This document shows, in pieces, positions 12,415 to 22,247 of a stretch of DNA of 64,000 bases (position 1 is the stretch's first letter; each line of letters starts with the position of its first letter). Both the position numbers and the translations under genes were made by a program. The notes under the pieces were generated by a model. It had not been told where the DNA came from and did no database searches. It saw nothing but the letters and a program-made list of their open reading frames with translations. This DNA comes from Mycoplasma leachii PG50 (lineage in GTDB: Bacteria; Bacillota_I; Bacilli_A; Mycoplasmatales; Mycoplasmataceae): the NCBI RefSeq assembly GCF_000183365.1, contig NC_014751.1:372001-436000 (forward strand). Direction: 5' to 3'.

Positions 12415-12456
12415 GTGTCTTGCCAAAAGATAAAAGCCAATTGTAAAGGACATTAT

Positions 12457-13065
12457 ATGAAAAAATTATTAACAATATTTGGTTCTATTAGTTTAATTAG
12501 TATGACTAGTATTACATCAATTGCTTGTAAAAATATAAATAAATCAAAAAAAGAAGAACGATCTAAACCCGACAGAACTCCAAAAACTCCTGAAAGTGAT
12601 AAAACTAAACCTAGTGAAGAAACTAGAAAAGAAGATAAAGAAGAAGATAAAAATAAACAACCTGATGATAATAAAGAACCTAAAGAAAATTCTGAACAAG
12701 CTGATCAACCTGAAAATTCTGAACAACCTAAAAGAACAAAAGAAGAAAATTTTGAGTTAATTAAAAAATATGGTATAGAAGTTTATAATTTATTACTATC
12801 TTTAAAAAATGACGAACATTTAAGTAAACCAGAAAATTCTGAATTATTAAGATTAGTAAAAGATATATCAGAACTTTATAAAGGATTAGGTCGTTTTAAA
12901 ACAATAGATGAATTTAAAAATGAATTTAATTCTGATAAATGAAAAAATAAAGGTTCAAGTAAATCATCTGAAGAATTTTTAAATAAGTTGTTTGAACAAT
13001 GAGATAAGACTGTTACAGAATATGAAAAACAAAAAGATAGTATTTTAAAGATATTAAAGCAATAA
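12457..13065 (+). CDS. vmm: Vmm-like phase-variable lipoprotein, unit 3 (predicted expressed)
   Basis: 202 aa, start ATG 12457 after AAAGGA. Signal peptide, lipobox and linker match unit 2, but the C-terminal domain is allele type A (VYNLLLSLKNDEHLSKPEN; SSEEFLNKLFEQ), identical by eye to unit 1. TGA codons in the C-terminal part are Trp. Of the four units this one has the best promoter, so it is the likely source of surface antigen in the sequenced clone. A mosaic of unit 2-type N-terminus and unit 1-type C-terminus suggests recombination between units. Confidence 0.9.
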
Positions 13066-13115
13066 TATAGTTTAGATCACAAGAATACTACTTATTTACC
13101 CTAAAAACGCTTTAT

Positions 13116-13599
13116 ATGAAAAAAATAAGAAAAGACTAAAGAAGAATCTAAAAAATAATAAAAATCTGAAGAAAAAATAGATTCTCCAAAAAATGACAAA
13201 AATTTAGGGAATTTTGAACCAGATAAGAGAAATATTTTGCCTCAAGCAACAATTAGAGAAGCAGTAACTAAAAAAAGTATTTCTCCATCAGAGTTACAAA
13301 AATTTGAAGTTGATTATGAAAAGAAAATAGTTAAGGTAATATCATCTAAATCAAACAATCAAGAAATAGAGTTCACATTTACTAGTTTTCTTGACTTAGG
13401 AAAAATTCAAAACACTATTAAGAATGGAAGATCTTATACAAATATCAAAAAAATTAAAGAAACAATAGCTAAAAAAATGGGTGTTAAGCAAGATGAATTA
13501 AAGGAGTTAGATGTTAACACCAATGACACTGGAACTGTTCGTTCTACAAAATTTTCTGGTACATTAGCTTTTAAATTTTCTTCCAATGATACAAAATAA
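13116..13599 (+). pseudogene. broken second lipoprotein gene, unit 3
   Basis: Appears identical by eye to the unit 2 copy: seven-codon opening ending in TAA, two further TAA codons, then the ~120-codon domain open to TAA 13597-13599. No usable start for the domain is seen. Confidence 0.65.
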
Positions 13600-13617
13600 A
13601 TGAAAAAGTAATATTTA

Positions 13618-13657
13618 AAAGTCTCTAGCATATGAAGTCTAGAGACTTTTTTGTTTT
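13618..13657 (+). terminator. terminator, unit 3
   Basis: Same hairpin and T run as at 10580 and 12101. Confidence 0.85.
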
Positions 13658-13856
13658 AAAGTAGTAACAATTTAACACACTTTTCAATTATTTAATGTTC
13701 TAAATGTTTTTTTGAATATTTTTTAAAGATAATTAGGAAAAAGTTTTTATTATTTGAAATAAATGTTTACTTGCAAATAACCATTATACCTTAAATTATT
13801 TTCTTAATCTAAATACTATAAATGTTGATTAAAAAGATAATAAATCTCATTCTGAC

Positions 13857-13872
13857 AGTTTAACCATAAACT
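13857..13872. promoter_or_regulatory. inverted repeat upstream of the unit 4 promoter
   Basis: AGTTTA-ACCA-TAAACT, third copy, at the same distance from the -35 box. Confidence 0.35.
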
Positions 13873-13902
13873 AGGCGAGCCAACTCAATCGTAAAAATAC
13901 AC

Positions 13903-13933
13903 TTGACATTATATATATATATATATATATAAT
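13903..13933 (+). promoter_or_regulatory. phase-variable promoter of unit 4, 11 TA repeats
   Basis: TTGACA at 13903-13908 and TATAAT at 13928-13933 with a 19-bp spacer; 11 TA counting the -10 box. Predicted weak or off. One TA unit away from the 17-bp state. Confidence 0.8.
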
Positions 13934-13975
13934 GTGTCTTGCCAAAAGATAAAAGCCAATTGTAAAGGACATTAT

Positions 13976-14584
13976 ATGAAAAAATTATTAACAATATTTG
14001 GTTCTATTAGTTTAATTAGTATGACTAGTATTACATCAATTGCTTGTAAAAATATAAATAAATCAAAAAAAGAAGAACGATCTAAACCCGACAGAACTCC
14101 AAAAACTCCTGAAAGTGATAAAACTAAACCTAGTGAAGAAACTAGAAAAGAAGATAAAGAAGAAGATAAAAATAAACAAGCTGATGATAATAAAGAACCT
14201 AAAGAAAATTCTGAACAAGCTGATCAACCTGAAAATTCTGAACAACCTAAAAGAACAAAAGAAGAAAATTTTGAGTTAATTAAAAAATATGGTACAGAAG
14301 TTCATGATTTATTACTATCTTTAGAAAATAACGAACATTTAAGTAAACTAGAAAATTCTGAATTATTAAGATTAGTAAAAAATATATCAGACCTTTATAA
14401 AAAAATAGGTCGTTTTAAAACAATAGATGAATTTAAAAATGAATTTAATTCTGATAAATGAAAAAATAAAGGTTCAAGTAAATCATTTGATGAATTTTCA
14501 AAAGAGTTGTTTGAACAATGAGATAAGACTGTTACAGAATATGAAAAACAAAAAGATAGTATTTTAAAGATATTAAAGCAATAA
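13976..14584 (+). CDS. vmm: Vmm-like phase-variable lipoprotein, unit 4
   Basis: 202 aa, ATG 13976 after AAAGGA. Signal and lipobox as in the other units. The linker carries KQAD where units 2 and 3 have KQPD. The C-terminal domain is allele type B as in unit 2, with one difference (DLYKKIGRF instead of DLYKGLGRF). Downstream, the shared sequence ends just after the next ATG (about 14650), where a different lipoprotein gene begins. This marks the right edge of the tandem array. Confidence 0.88.
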
Positions 14585-14634
14585 TATAGTTTAGATCACA
14601 AGAATACTACTTATTTACCCTAAAAACGCTTTAT

Positions 14635-15212
14635 ATGAAAAAAATAATTAGGAGAAAGATTTATGTGCTGAATATATTAGAAACTACAGCAATAATAATT
14701 ACAACTATTTTTTTAGTGATTGTTTGTAAAATATCAAAACAAATTGACATTAAAATAGCAAATCCTACCAATAATACTCAAAAAAATGAAGAAAAAAGTA
14801 AAAATGAAAAAATAGAAAATACAGAAGAATCTAAAAAAGAAGAAAAAGATCAGAAAAATGAAATACAATCTGACCAACCAAAAGAAAATAAAGAATATGT
14901 ATTCAAAAGAGGCAATAAAGAAAATTTTGATTCAATTAAAAAATATGGTTTAAAACTTGTTGATTCTATATTTCAAAAACCAGAAAAGGATGAAAAACTA
15001 AAAAGCAATCCTGTCTTATCTACTTTAATTGGAAAAATTACTAGTCTTTATAGGGAACTGATACCTAATAAATAGCACAATACAAAAATATAGAAGAATT
15101 TGAATCAAAATTATTACCTAAATCTGCAAATGAAGCTTTATATAGAGAATTTGACGAAGCTGTTACTAATTATGAAAAAGAAGAAAATAATATTTGAAAG
15201 TTATTAAATTAA
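14635..15212 (+). pseudogene. frameshifted Vmm-related lipoprotein gene
   Basis: From ATG 14635, or GTG 14665 which has a better Shine-Dalgarno site (AGGAGA at 14650-14655), the frame encodes a hydrophobic signal ending in FLVIVC-K. A charged linker follows, then RGNKENFDSIKKYGLKL, clearly related to the Vmm-like C-terminal domain. It stops at TAG 15073-15075. Another frame then continues with NIEEFESKLLPKSANEALYREF and EAVTNYEKEENNIWKLLN to TAA 15210-15212, matching the expected end of the family. A frameshift near 15060-15080 therefore splits an originally longer gene. No TA-repeat promoter precedes it. Confidence 0.7.
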
Positions 15213-15227
15213 AATAATAAAACTCAA

Positions 15228-15258
15228 AAATAGACTTTCAAATGAAAGTCTATTTGTA
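15228..15258 (+). terminator. terminator-like hairpin after the lipoprotein array
   Basis: AAATAGACTTTCA pairs with TGAAAGTCTATTT around a two-base loop. Only a short T run follows, so termination strength is uncertain. Confidence 0.5.
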
Positions 15259-15333
15259 TGACTAAGGATTATAGATTATTAATAATTCGATATTTATTAC
15301 TAAATTGATTTTTTAACATTCTTTGAATGATAA

Positions 15334-15477
15334 ATAAAAAATAATATTTTATTTTGATTACTAGTACTTATTGTTACATTTATTTTTTCAACTTTGTGTT
15401 TATTAACAAACCTAAGAAATAATAGAGCATTAGTGATTAGAACTGCTGTATTTGCTTTATTTTTCGAGTTATACTAG
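15334..15477 (+). pseudogene. remnant of a membrane protein gene
   Basis: The 510 bp between the frameshifted lipoprotein gene and tRNA-Ser hold no intact gene. This stretch stays open for 47 codons and reads as a membrane helix followed by a basic turn and a second hydrophobic stretch (FWLLVLIVTFIFSTLCLL...). It has no start codon or Shine-Dalgarno site and looks like debris of a membrane protein. The rest of the gap to 15,700 shows only AT-rich sequence. Confidence 0.3.
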
Positions 15478-15724
15478 CTTTTAGTTTATTAATAATTTGC
15501 AGAACCAAAAGTTAATTTATTAAAAGTAATTCTAAATATTAAGTAAAGTTTACTAAATCAATCTTGTTTGATTTTTACTAAAGTTATTTATCAGAATAGC
15601 TATTTTTATCTAATTTTTGTATTTTATTTGATAAATAGTTTTTATTATCTAAAACATAATAGCTTTATTGAATCTAATTTAAATTATTAATATTTTTGTG
15701 TATAATTAAAAAGTATTACTTTAT

Positions 15725-15814
15725 GGGTTAATACTCAAGTTGGTGAAGAGGACACCCTGCTAAGGTGTTAGGTCGGTCTCCGGCGCGAGGGTTCGAGTCC
15801 CTCTTAACCCGCCA
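15725..15814 (+). tRNA. tRNA-Ser (anticodon GCU)
   Basis: 90 nt with CCA encoded. Acceptor GGGTTAA pairs with TTAACCC, anticodon stem ACACC with GGTGT, anticodon GCT at 15759-15761, long variable arm as in class II tRNAs, and T arm GGTTCGAGTCC. A TATAAT -10 box lies at 15701-15706 with TTTAAA 17 bp upstream of it. Confidence 0.97.
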
Positions 15815-15826
15815 TTAGAAATTAAA

Positions 15827-15855
15827 TAGACTACTTAAGTAGTCTTTTTTTATTT
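15827..15855 (+). terminator. terminator after tRNA-Ser
   Basis: GACTACTT pairs with AAGTAGTC, followed by TTTTTTTATTTTT. Confidence 0.85.
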
Positions 15856-15940
15856 TTAATTTAATATAGTAGAAATTAACTTTTAATTTAAACAATTTAA
15901 AACAATATATAATATATTAAGAATAATAAATGGAGTTATG

Positions 15941-16633
15941 ATGAATAAAAAAGTAGATAAAAATATTAAAAATAAATCAAAAAGCAAAAAATCTATTTGA
16001 TCAAAATTAATATTTTGAAAAACTGATAATGATTTAATTCAACATAATTATTTTGAAAATATTTTATATCCTTTTTTTATTACTAAAGAAAATGAAAAGA
16101 AAAATGTTTTAGACTTTATAAAAAAACAAGATATTCAATATTTTTTATTTTATACAAATTCTAAAAATTGATTAAACATTTTACAGCATGGTATTTGTCC
16201 AGTTAAAAACATTAATTTAGAATCTAATGAAGAATATATTGTTTGATCATATCAGCAAAAAGATTTTTTAATTGGATTAGAATTTGATGTTTCATCAAGA
16301 GCTCAATTTTGAAAGTGAATAAAAGAATCAATAGATGATCAAAAATTTAATTATGACAATTTTTTAACAATTGGAATAAATCCTTATAGTTTATACACAC
16401 GCACTAGTAAAGATTGAGTTTGAGATAAAACTTTATCTATAGTATTTATTAATCAAAAAATTGAAATAGATAGTATTGAATGATTATTATTTAGAGATTA
16501 TCAAACATATCAACAAGCTAAAAAATATGTTGAAGAAGTTATGTTAAATAATAGAATAAGAATATATTATAAAAATGAAAATGAAATAGATCAAATAGAA
16601 AGTAATAATGATAATGAAAAAGCAACTAGATAA
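15941..16633 (+). CDS. conserved unknown, possibly ADP-ribosyltransferase-like fold
   Basis: 230 aa with eleven Trp codons as TGA. ATG 15941 was chosen over the adjacent ATG 15938 because it sits at a better distance from GGAG. A basic N-terminus (residues 1-25) precedes a soluble body. Residues 66-90 (YFLFYTNSKNWLNILQHGI...) resemble the opening strand and helix of DarT/ART-type proteins, where an aromatic-His-Thr segment is followed by a helix ending in L..GI; here the His is replaced by Tyr. This is a visual resemblance only, and no catalytic Glu has been assigned. It overlaps the proS start by 20 bp, so the two are co-transcribed and probably translationally coupled. Confidence 0.75.
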
Positions 16634-18038
16634 AATAACTCCAAGAAATATTGACTTTTCACAATGATATACAGATATTGTTTTAAATACAAAATTAGCT
16701 AGTTATGGTTCTGTTAAAGGAACTATGATTTTTAGACCATATGGATATAGAATTTGAGAATTAATTCAAAAGTATTTAGATGAAGAATTTAAAAAAGTAA
16801 ATGTAGATAATGTTTATTTTCCATTATTAATTCCTGAATCATTGTTTAATAAAGAAAAAGATCATATTGATGGATTTTCTCCAGAAATTGCAACTGTTAC
16901 TAGAGTTGGACAAAAAAAATTAGAAGAAAATTTATTTATAAGACCAACTAGTGAAGTTTTAATGATGGATTATTTTAGTAATGAAATAAATTCTTATCGT
17001 GATTTACCTTTAATTTATAACCAATGATGTAATGTGATGAGATGAGAAAAAACTACTCGTCCTTTTTTAAGAACTATTGAGTTTTTATGACAAGAAGGTC
17101 ACACTGTTCATAGTTCTTATAATGAAGCAGAAAATTTTTGTTTAAAGATATTAGATATTTATGAAAAGTTTGCAAAAGAAGTTTTGTTACTACCTGTAAT
17201 TTGTGGTAAAAAAACTGAAAAAGAAAAATTTGCAGGAGCAAAAGATACTTATACCATTGAATCTTTAATGTTTGATGGTCAAGCTTTACAGTGTGGTACT
17301 TCTCATTTTTTTGCTGATAACTTTACAAAAGTTTATGATATTAAATTCCAAAACAAAGAAAATAAGTTAGAACATGCTTATTCAACAAGTTGAGGAGTTT
17401 CAACAAGATTAATTGGTGCTCTTATTATGACTCATAGTGATGATAATGGTTTAGTCTTACCAAGTAAAATAGCTCCAATTCAAATCCAAATTATTCAAAT
17501 TAAAAATATCGAACAAATTGATCAAGTTGTTGAAAATATTAAAGAAAAATTATCTGATTATAGAATAGATGTAGATAATAGTGATAAAAGCTTTGGGTTT
17601 AAAATTAGTGAAGCAGAAATTAAAGGAATACCAATTAGAATTGAAATAGGACCTCGTGATTTAGAAAATAATCAAATTACAATTTCAAGAAGAGATCAAC
17701 AAGAAAATAAAATTAAAATTGATTATAAAGATGTCAAAAAAGTAGTTGATCAAATGATCAAAGATTATGATTTATCACTTTATAATAATGCTTTAGAAAA
17801 TAGAAAAAATAGAACTTTTAAAGCTAATACAATTGAAGAATATATTGAAATTTTAAAACAAAATCAAGGTTTTGTATTAGTTCCATTTTGTGGAAGAGTT
17901 GAATGTGAAGAAGATATTAAAACAAAAACTTTAACTAACTCAAGATGTATTCCTTTTGATAAAAAAGAAATTAAAGCAAAATGTTTTAATTGTAAAAAAG
18001 ACACTTGTTTACAAGTAATATTTGCAAGAGCTTATTAG
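16614..18038 (+). CDS. proS: proline--tRNA ligase
   Basis: 474 aa. Charges tRNA-Pro with proline in the cytoplasm. It is the short archaeal/eukaryotic-type ProRS used by mollicutes. Class II core: motif 1 region near residues 35-75, motif 2 around VMRWEKTTRPFLRT with the following EFLWQEGHT, and motif 3 region SWGVSTRLIGA. The anticodon-binding domain starts near residue 285. The C-terminal domain has paired Cys (CGRVEC...CFNCKKDTC) and the protein ends in Tyr, typical of this type. It starts inside the upstream gene and is followed 12 bp later by rnhA. Confidence 0.95.
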
Positions 18039-18050
18039 AAAGGAAAAGTT

Positions 18051-18671
18051 ATGATTAAAAAGTATTATGCTGTAAAAAAAGGTTGAAATACTGGTATTTA
18101 TACAACTTGAGATGAAGCTAAAAAACAAGTTGAAAATTATTCTAATGCTGTTTATAAATCTTTTTCAACTTCAAAACAAGCTAAAGATTTTTTAAATGAT
18201 ACTGATCAAAAACCATTAAAAAATTTTACTAATGATAAAAATAGTTGTATAGCATACACTGATGGTAGTTATGATACTTTAAATAATACTTTTTCTTATG
18301 GTGTTGTTGTTTTTTTAAAAAATAGAGAATTTCATTTGAGTCAACGATTTAATGATTCTAATTTAGCTAATTTAAGAAATGTAGCAGGAGAAATAATGGC
18401 TGTTAAACAAACAATCATGTTTTGTATAGCTAATAAAATTTCAAAAGTTATTATTTATCATGATTATCAAGGGGTTAGTAAATGAGCTTTAAATCAGTGA
18501 AAAGCTAATTTAGATTTTACAAAAGAATATAAAGATTTTTTTAATAAATATAAAGATCAAATTAGTGTTGAATTTAAATGAATAAAATCACATACTAATA
18601 ATAAGTATAATGATTTAGCTGATAAATTAGCAAAGCAAGCAACTTTAGAATTTGTTTTTAAAGAGGTTTAA
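18051..18671 (+). CDS. rnhA: ribonuclease HI with N-terminal RNA/DNA-hybrid-binding domain
   Basis: 206 aa. ATG 18051 follows GAAAGGAAAAG. Residues 1-50 are the caulimovirus viroplasmin-type hybrid-binding domain (YYAVKKGWNTGIYTTWDEAKKQV). Residues 64-200 are the RNase H fold, with the four metal-binding acids D71 (YTDGS), E114 (AGE), D138 (HDY) and D188 (NDLAD) all present. It removes RNA from RNA-DNA hybrids during replication and repair. It lies between proS and the hydrolase at 18673, which begins one base after its stop. Confidence 0.92.
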
Positions 18672-18672
18672 A

Positions 18673-19572
18673 ATGAAACAAATTGATATTCAAACAATTG
18701 ATGATCATCAAGTTAAAACTTATGTTTTTGATAAAGTTAAAAAACCTAAGGCAGTTTTACATATTATAAGTAGTAATTTAAATATCATAGATTTTTATAA
18801 GAACTTTTTTAAAGTACTTAATAATAATCAGATTATAGTTGTTTGTAATTCAATTCAAAACTCTTTAAATATTAGAAAACAAGCTAGAATATTAAATAAT
18901 AATTGAAAAATTAATCTTGAAGATTTAAAAGAAATTAATCATTTTATAAGAAAGCAATATAAGTTACCTATTTTCATGTTTTCTCATTCAGTTTCTTGTG
19001 CTTTTAGTAAAGCTTATAGTATTAAATATTCTGAAACTATAAATGGGTTAATTTTATCTAATTATTTAGAGTTAAATAAAAAAACAATTATTAAACAAAT
19101 ATTTAAATTAATATTTATTAAATTGTTTTTTAAAAATAAAAATCAATGTAGTTTTCATCAATATAGTTTTATTAAAAAATTTTTAAATAAGTTTAATCAA
19201 AATAATAATTTTTTAGTAAATAAATTAAATAGATATTTAGATATTTTAGAAGATGATTTTGTTTCTAAAAAGTTTGATATTATTAGTCTGTTAGATGTTT
19301 ATAAAACAATGTATTTTAGTTTAAAAAGAAAAAAAAATAATTTAATAAAAAAGCGTTTACCTATTTTAATTATTGTTAATGATAATAATTATCAAGAAGA
19401 ACAAAAATATTTAAACTCATCATATAAGTTATTAAAACAACTTTTAAAAAAAGATTATCATATAAGTTTGAGTTATATTGATGATCTTAAAAATAAGATG
19501 TTTAGTAATTCTAATTTAAAACTAGAAAATCAAGTAATTACTTTTATTAATACACACTCAATACATATTTAA
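18673..19572 (+). CDS. alpha/beta hydrolase, lysophospholipase-like (divergent)
   Basis: 299 aa, one base downstream of the rnhA stop. The order of elements fits an alpha/beta hydrolase: KAVLHIISS (oxyanion strand, residues 26-34), a shortened helix, then [12 protein letters not shown] at 101-112 carrying the candidate nucleophile Ser106 in place of the usual GHSMGG, and [11 protein letters not shown] near residues 230-240 where the acid loop would lie, and a C-terminal His in NTHSIHI. Glycines of the usual nucleophile elbow are missing, so activity is uncertain. The likely role, by family, is release of fatty acids from lysophospholipids. Part of the proS-rnhA-hydrolase-lepA cluster. Confidence 0.7.
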
Positions 19573-19585
19573 AGAAAGGTTTTAT

Positions 19586-21388
19586 ATGGATAAATCTAAA
19601 ATCAGAAATTTTAGTATTATTGCTCATATTGATCATGGTAAATCTACACTAGCTGACCGTATTTTAGAACTAACAAATACAGTTGAAAAAAGAGAAATGC
19701 AAGATCAATTATTAGATTCAATGGATATTGAAAGAGAAAGAGGAATTACAATTAAATTAAACTCAGTTCAGCTAAAATATCATTCAAAAGATGACCAAGA
19801 TTATATTTTTAATTTAATTGATACTCCAGGTCATGTGGATTTTACTTATGAAGTTTCAAGAAGTTTAGCAGCTTGTGAAGGTGCTATTTTAGTTGTTGAT
19901 GCTTCTCAAGGAGTTGAGGCTCAAACTTTAGCTAATGTTTATTTAGCAATAGATAGTAATTTAGAAATAATTCCAGTAATTAATAAAATTGATTTACCTA
20001 GTGCTGATGTTGATAAAGTTAAACAAGAGATTGAAGAAATTATAGGATTAGATTGTAGTAATGCCCCTTTAATTTCAGCAAAAACTGGATTAAATGTTCA
20101 AGATGTTTTACAAGCAATAGTTGAAAAAATTCCATCACCAAGCGATGCTATTGACAATGCCCCTTTAAAAGCTTTAATTTTTGATTCTTATTATGATAAA
20201 TATTTAGGTGTTGTTATGTCAATAAGATTAAAACAAGGGATGCTAAGAGTTGGTGATAAAATCAAACTAATGTCTACTAATGCTGAATATGAAGTTACTT
20301 CTTTAGGAATAAAAACTCCAAAAATTGTTAAAAAAGATTTTTTAGAAGCTGGTGAAGTTGGTTGAGTTGCTGCTTCAATTAAAACTATTAAAGATGTTAA
20401 TGTTGGAGATACTATTACAAGTGTTTTAAATCCTGCTAGTGAACCACTTGACGGTTATAAAAAATTAAAGCCAATGGTATATTGTGGAATTTATCCAATT
20501 GATACTAATAAATATCAAGATTTTAAAGAAGCTTTAGAAAAAATTGAATTATCTGATTCTTCTTTAGTTTATGAACCAGAAACTAGTCAAGCTTTAGGAT
20601 TTGGTTTTAGATGTGGTTTTTTAGGGTTATTACATATGGAAGTAATTCAAGAAAGACTAGAAAGAGAATATAATCTTGAGTTGATTGCAACTGCTCCTAG
20701 TGTAGTTTATAAAGTTCATTTAACAAATAAACAGGTAATAGAATTAGATAATCCTGCACTACTACCTGAAGCTCAAAAAATTTCAAAAATTGAAGAGCCA
20801 TTTGTTGAAATTAAAATAGCAACACCAAGTGAATATATTGGAGATTTGATGAATTTATGCCAAAACAAACTTGGTATTTATAAAAATATGGAAGTGATTG
20901 ACAATAATAGGCGAATTTTAATTTATCAAATGCCATTAGCAGAAATTATTTTTGATTTTTTTAATAAATTAAAATCTATATCTAAAGGATATGCTTCTTT
21001 TGAGTATGAGCTTATTGGTTATAAAGAATCAAAATTAGTGAGAATGGATATTAAATTAAATGGAGAAATGGTTGATGCATTTTCAATGATAGTTAATCAA
21101 AAGTTTGCTTATCAAAGAGGAAGTGCTTTAACTTTAAAACTAAAAGAATTAATTCCAAGACAAAATTTTGAAGTGCCAGTACAAGCAACAATTGGAAATA
21201 AAGTAATTTCAAGAGAAACTATAAAAGCTTATAGAAAAGATGTTACTTGAAAACTTCATGCTGCAGATAAATCTAGAAGAAAGAAATTATTAGAAAAGCA
21301 AAAAGAAGGCAAGAAAAAAATGAAAGAAATTGGAACTGTAGAAGTTCCGCAAGAGGCTTTTGTTGCAATTTTAAAAATAGATGATTAA
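19586..21388 (+). CDS. lepA: elongation factor 4 (LepA)
   Basis: 600 aa, ATG 19586 after AAAGAAAGG. G domain with P-loop AHIDHGKST (residues 11-19), DTPGH and NKID motifs, followed by the EF-G-like domains III and V and the LepA-specific C-terminus ([18 protein letters not shown]-type tail here [19 protein letters not shown]). It is a ribosome-associated GTPase that acts on stalled or mis-translocated ribosomes. Full family length. Confidence 0.97.
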
Positions 21389-21421
21389 ATTATATTGCCT
21401 AATTATAGAAAGGAAGAAAAT

Positions 21422-22225
21422 ATGTTTAAGTACGATTATAGTTTTTTAAAAATACTAGTTGATGAGATTTATTCAATTTCTCAAGAATCAGGTAAATTAA
21501 CAACTGAATTTTCAAAAAAAGCAATTGAAGAATGAACAAAAAACCCAGAAATTTCAGCTTTTAAAAAATGAATTGAAGAAATGTATTTGAAAGTTATACC
21601 AACATTTGTAATAGCTGATTTTAAGAGATATATTAAACGAGATTTTTATGAAATTTTTATAATTGAACTTCATGAATTGTTAAATGTTTTTGATAATTTT
21701 TCTACTTTTTATAAAAAAATTGATAGTAAATCTGGATTTTTAAAAGAAACAGGCATAGATTTAAATATTAAAGAGGCTTATATAGCATATACAAAAGCTG
21801 CTTTGCCAGATTTTTTAAAAGAACTTTATGATTTAAAAATTGTAGTTGATATTGCTGATTTTAAAGAAGTTCAAAAAACCCTTATTAATAAAATAACAAG
21901 AGCACTTAAGTTTAAAGATGAAGAAAAATATATAGATTACATTTATATGTTAGATGAAACTATAAGTGATTTTATGGAAGATATTAATGAAGATGGATTT
22001 TTAGTTTATCCAGAACAATTAGAAATAGCTAATAAATTTTTAAAATTTCTTATAATTTTTCAATCATTTTTATATTATTCAATATTGTTATTTGAAACTT
22101 TAGAATTTGAACAATTAGCAAGTATTGGCATATATGATTATAATAATAAGTTATATTATTCAGAAAGAATGGAACGACTTGATTGAGATCGAAATTTTGA
22201 TGATTATATGACAGGAAAAAAGTAG
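21422..22225 (+). CDS. conserved hypothetical, helical cytoplasmic protein
   Basis: 267 aa, ATG 21422 after GAAAGGAAGAAAAT. No signal peptide. A single hydrophobic stretch near residues 205-225 (FLKFLIIFQSFLYYSILLF) may be a buried helix rather than a membrane segment. The rest is acidic and helical. It lies 33 bp downstream of lepA and shares the terminator at 22215 with the opposing aspS. I do not recognise the family; it seems to be a mollicute-specific protein. Confidence 0.75.
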
Positions 22226-22247
22226 GCTAAGCCTACTTTTTATTTTT
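22215..22247. terminator. bidirectional terminator
   Basis: AAAGTAGGC-TAA-GCCTACTTT with A and T runs on either side. It separates the converging gene at 21422 (+) and aspS (-). Confidence 0.85.

Larger units (their letters stand above)
9515..14650 (+). repeat. four-unit tandem array of ~1.52-kb lipoprotein units
   Basis: Start-to-start distances are 1425, 1517 and 1519 bp. The differences are fully explained by a 96-bp shorter linker in unit 1 and by 12, 10 and 11 TA repeats in the promoters of units 2, 3 and 4. Intergenic sequence, terminator and leader appear identical by eye between units. Unit 1 lacks the promoter part and unit 4 lacks the 120-codon domain and terminator, as expected at the ends of an array made by unequal crossing-over. 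Confidence 0.85.

Noticed and set aside
12415..12456. Earlier GTG start for the lipoproteins (MSCQKIKANC...)
   Set aside because: It falls right after the -10 box; ATG 12457 has the Shine-Dalgarno site and gives a standard lipoprotein signal.
10396..13631. 65-residue minus-strand proteins beside the terminators
   Set aside because: They run antisense to the 120-codon domain and have no ribosome-binding site.
11027..14245. 60-residue Phe/Ile/Arg-rich minus-strand proteins in the lipoprotein units
   Set aside because: They are the complement of the Lys/Glu-rich linker codons and lack start sites.
9515..14650. CRISPR-like or mobile-element origin of the repeats
   Set aside because: The repeats are 1.5 kb gene units with no spacers, transposase or inverted ends; no insertion sequence was found in the window.
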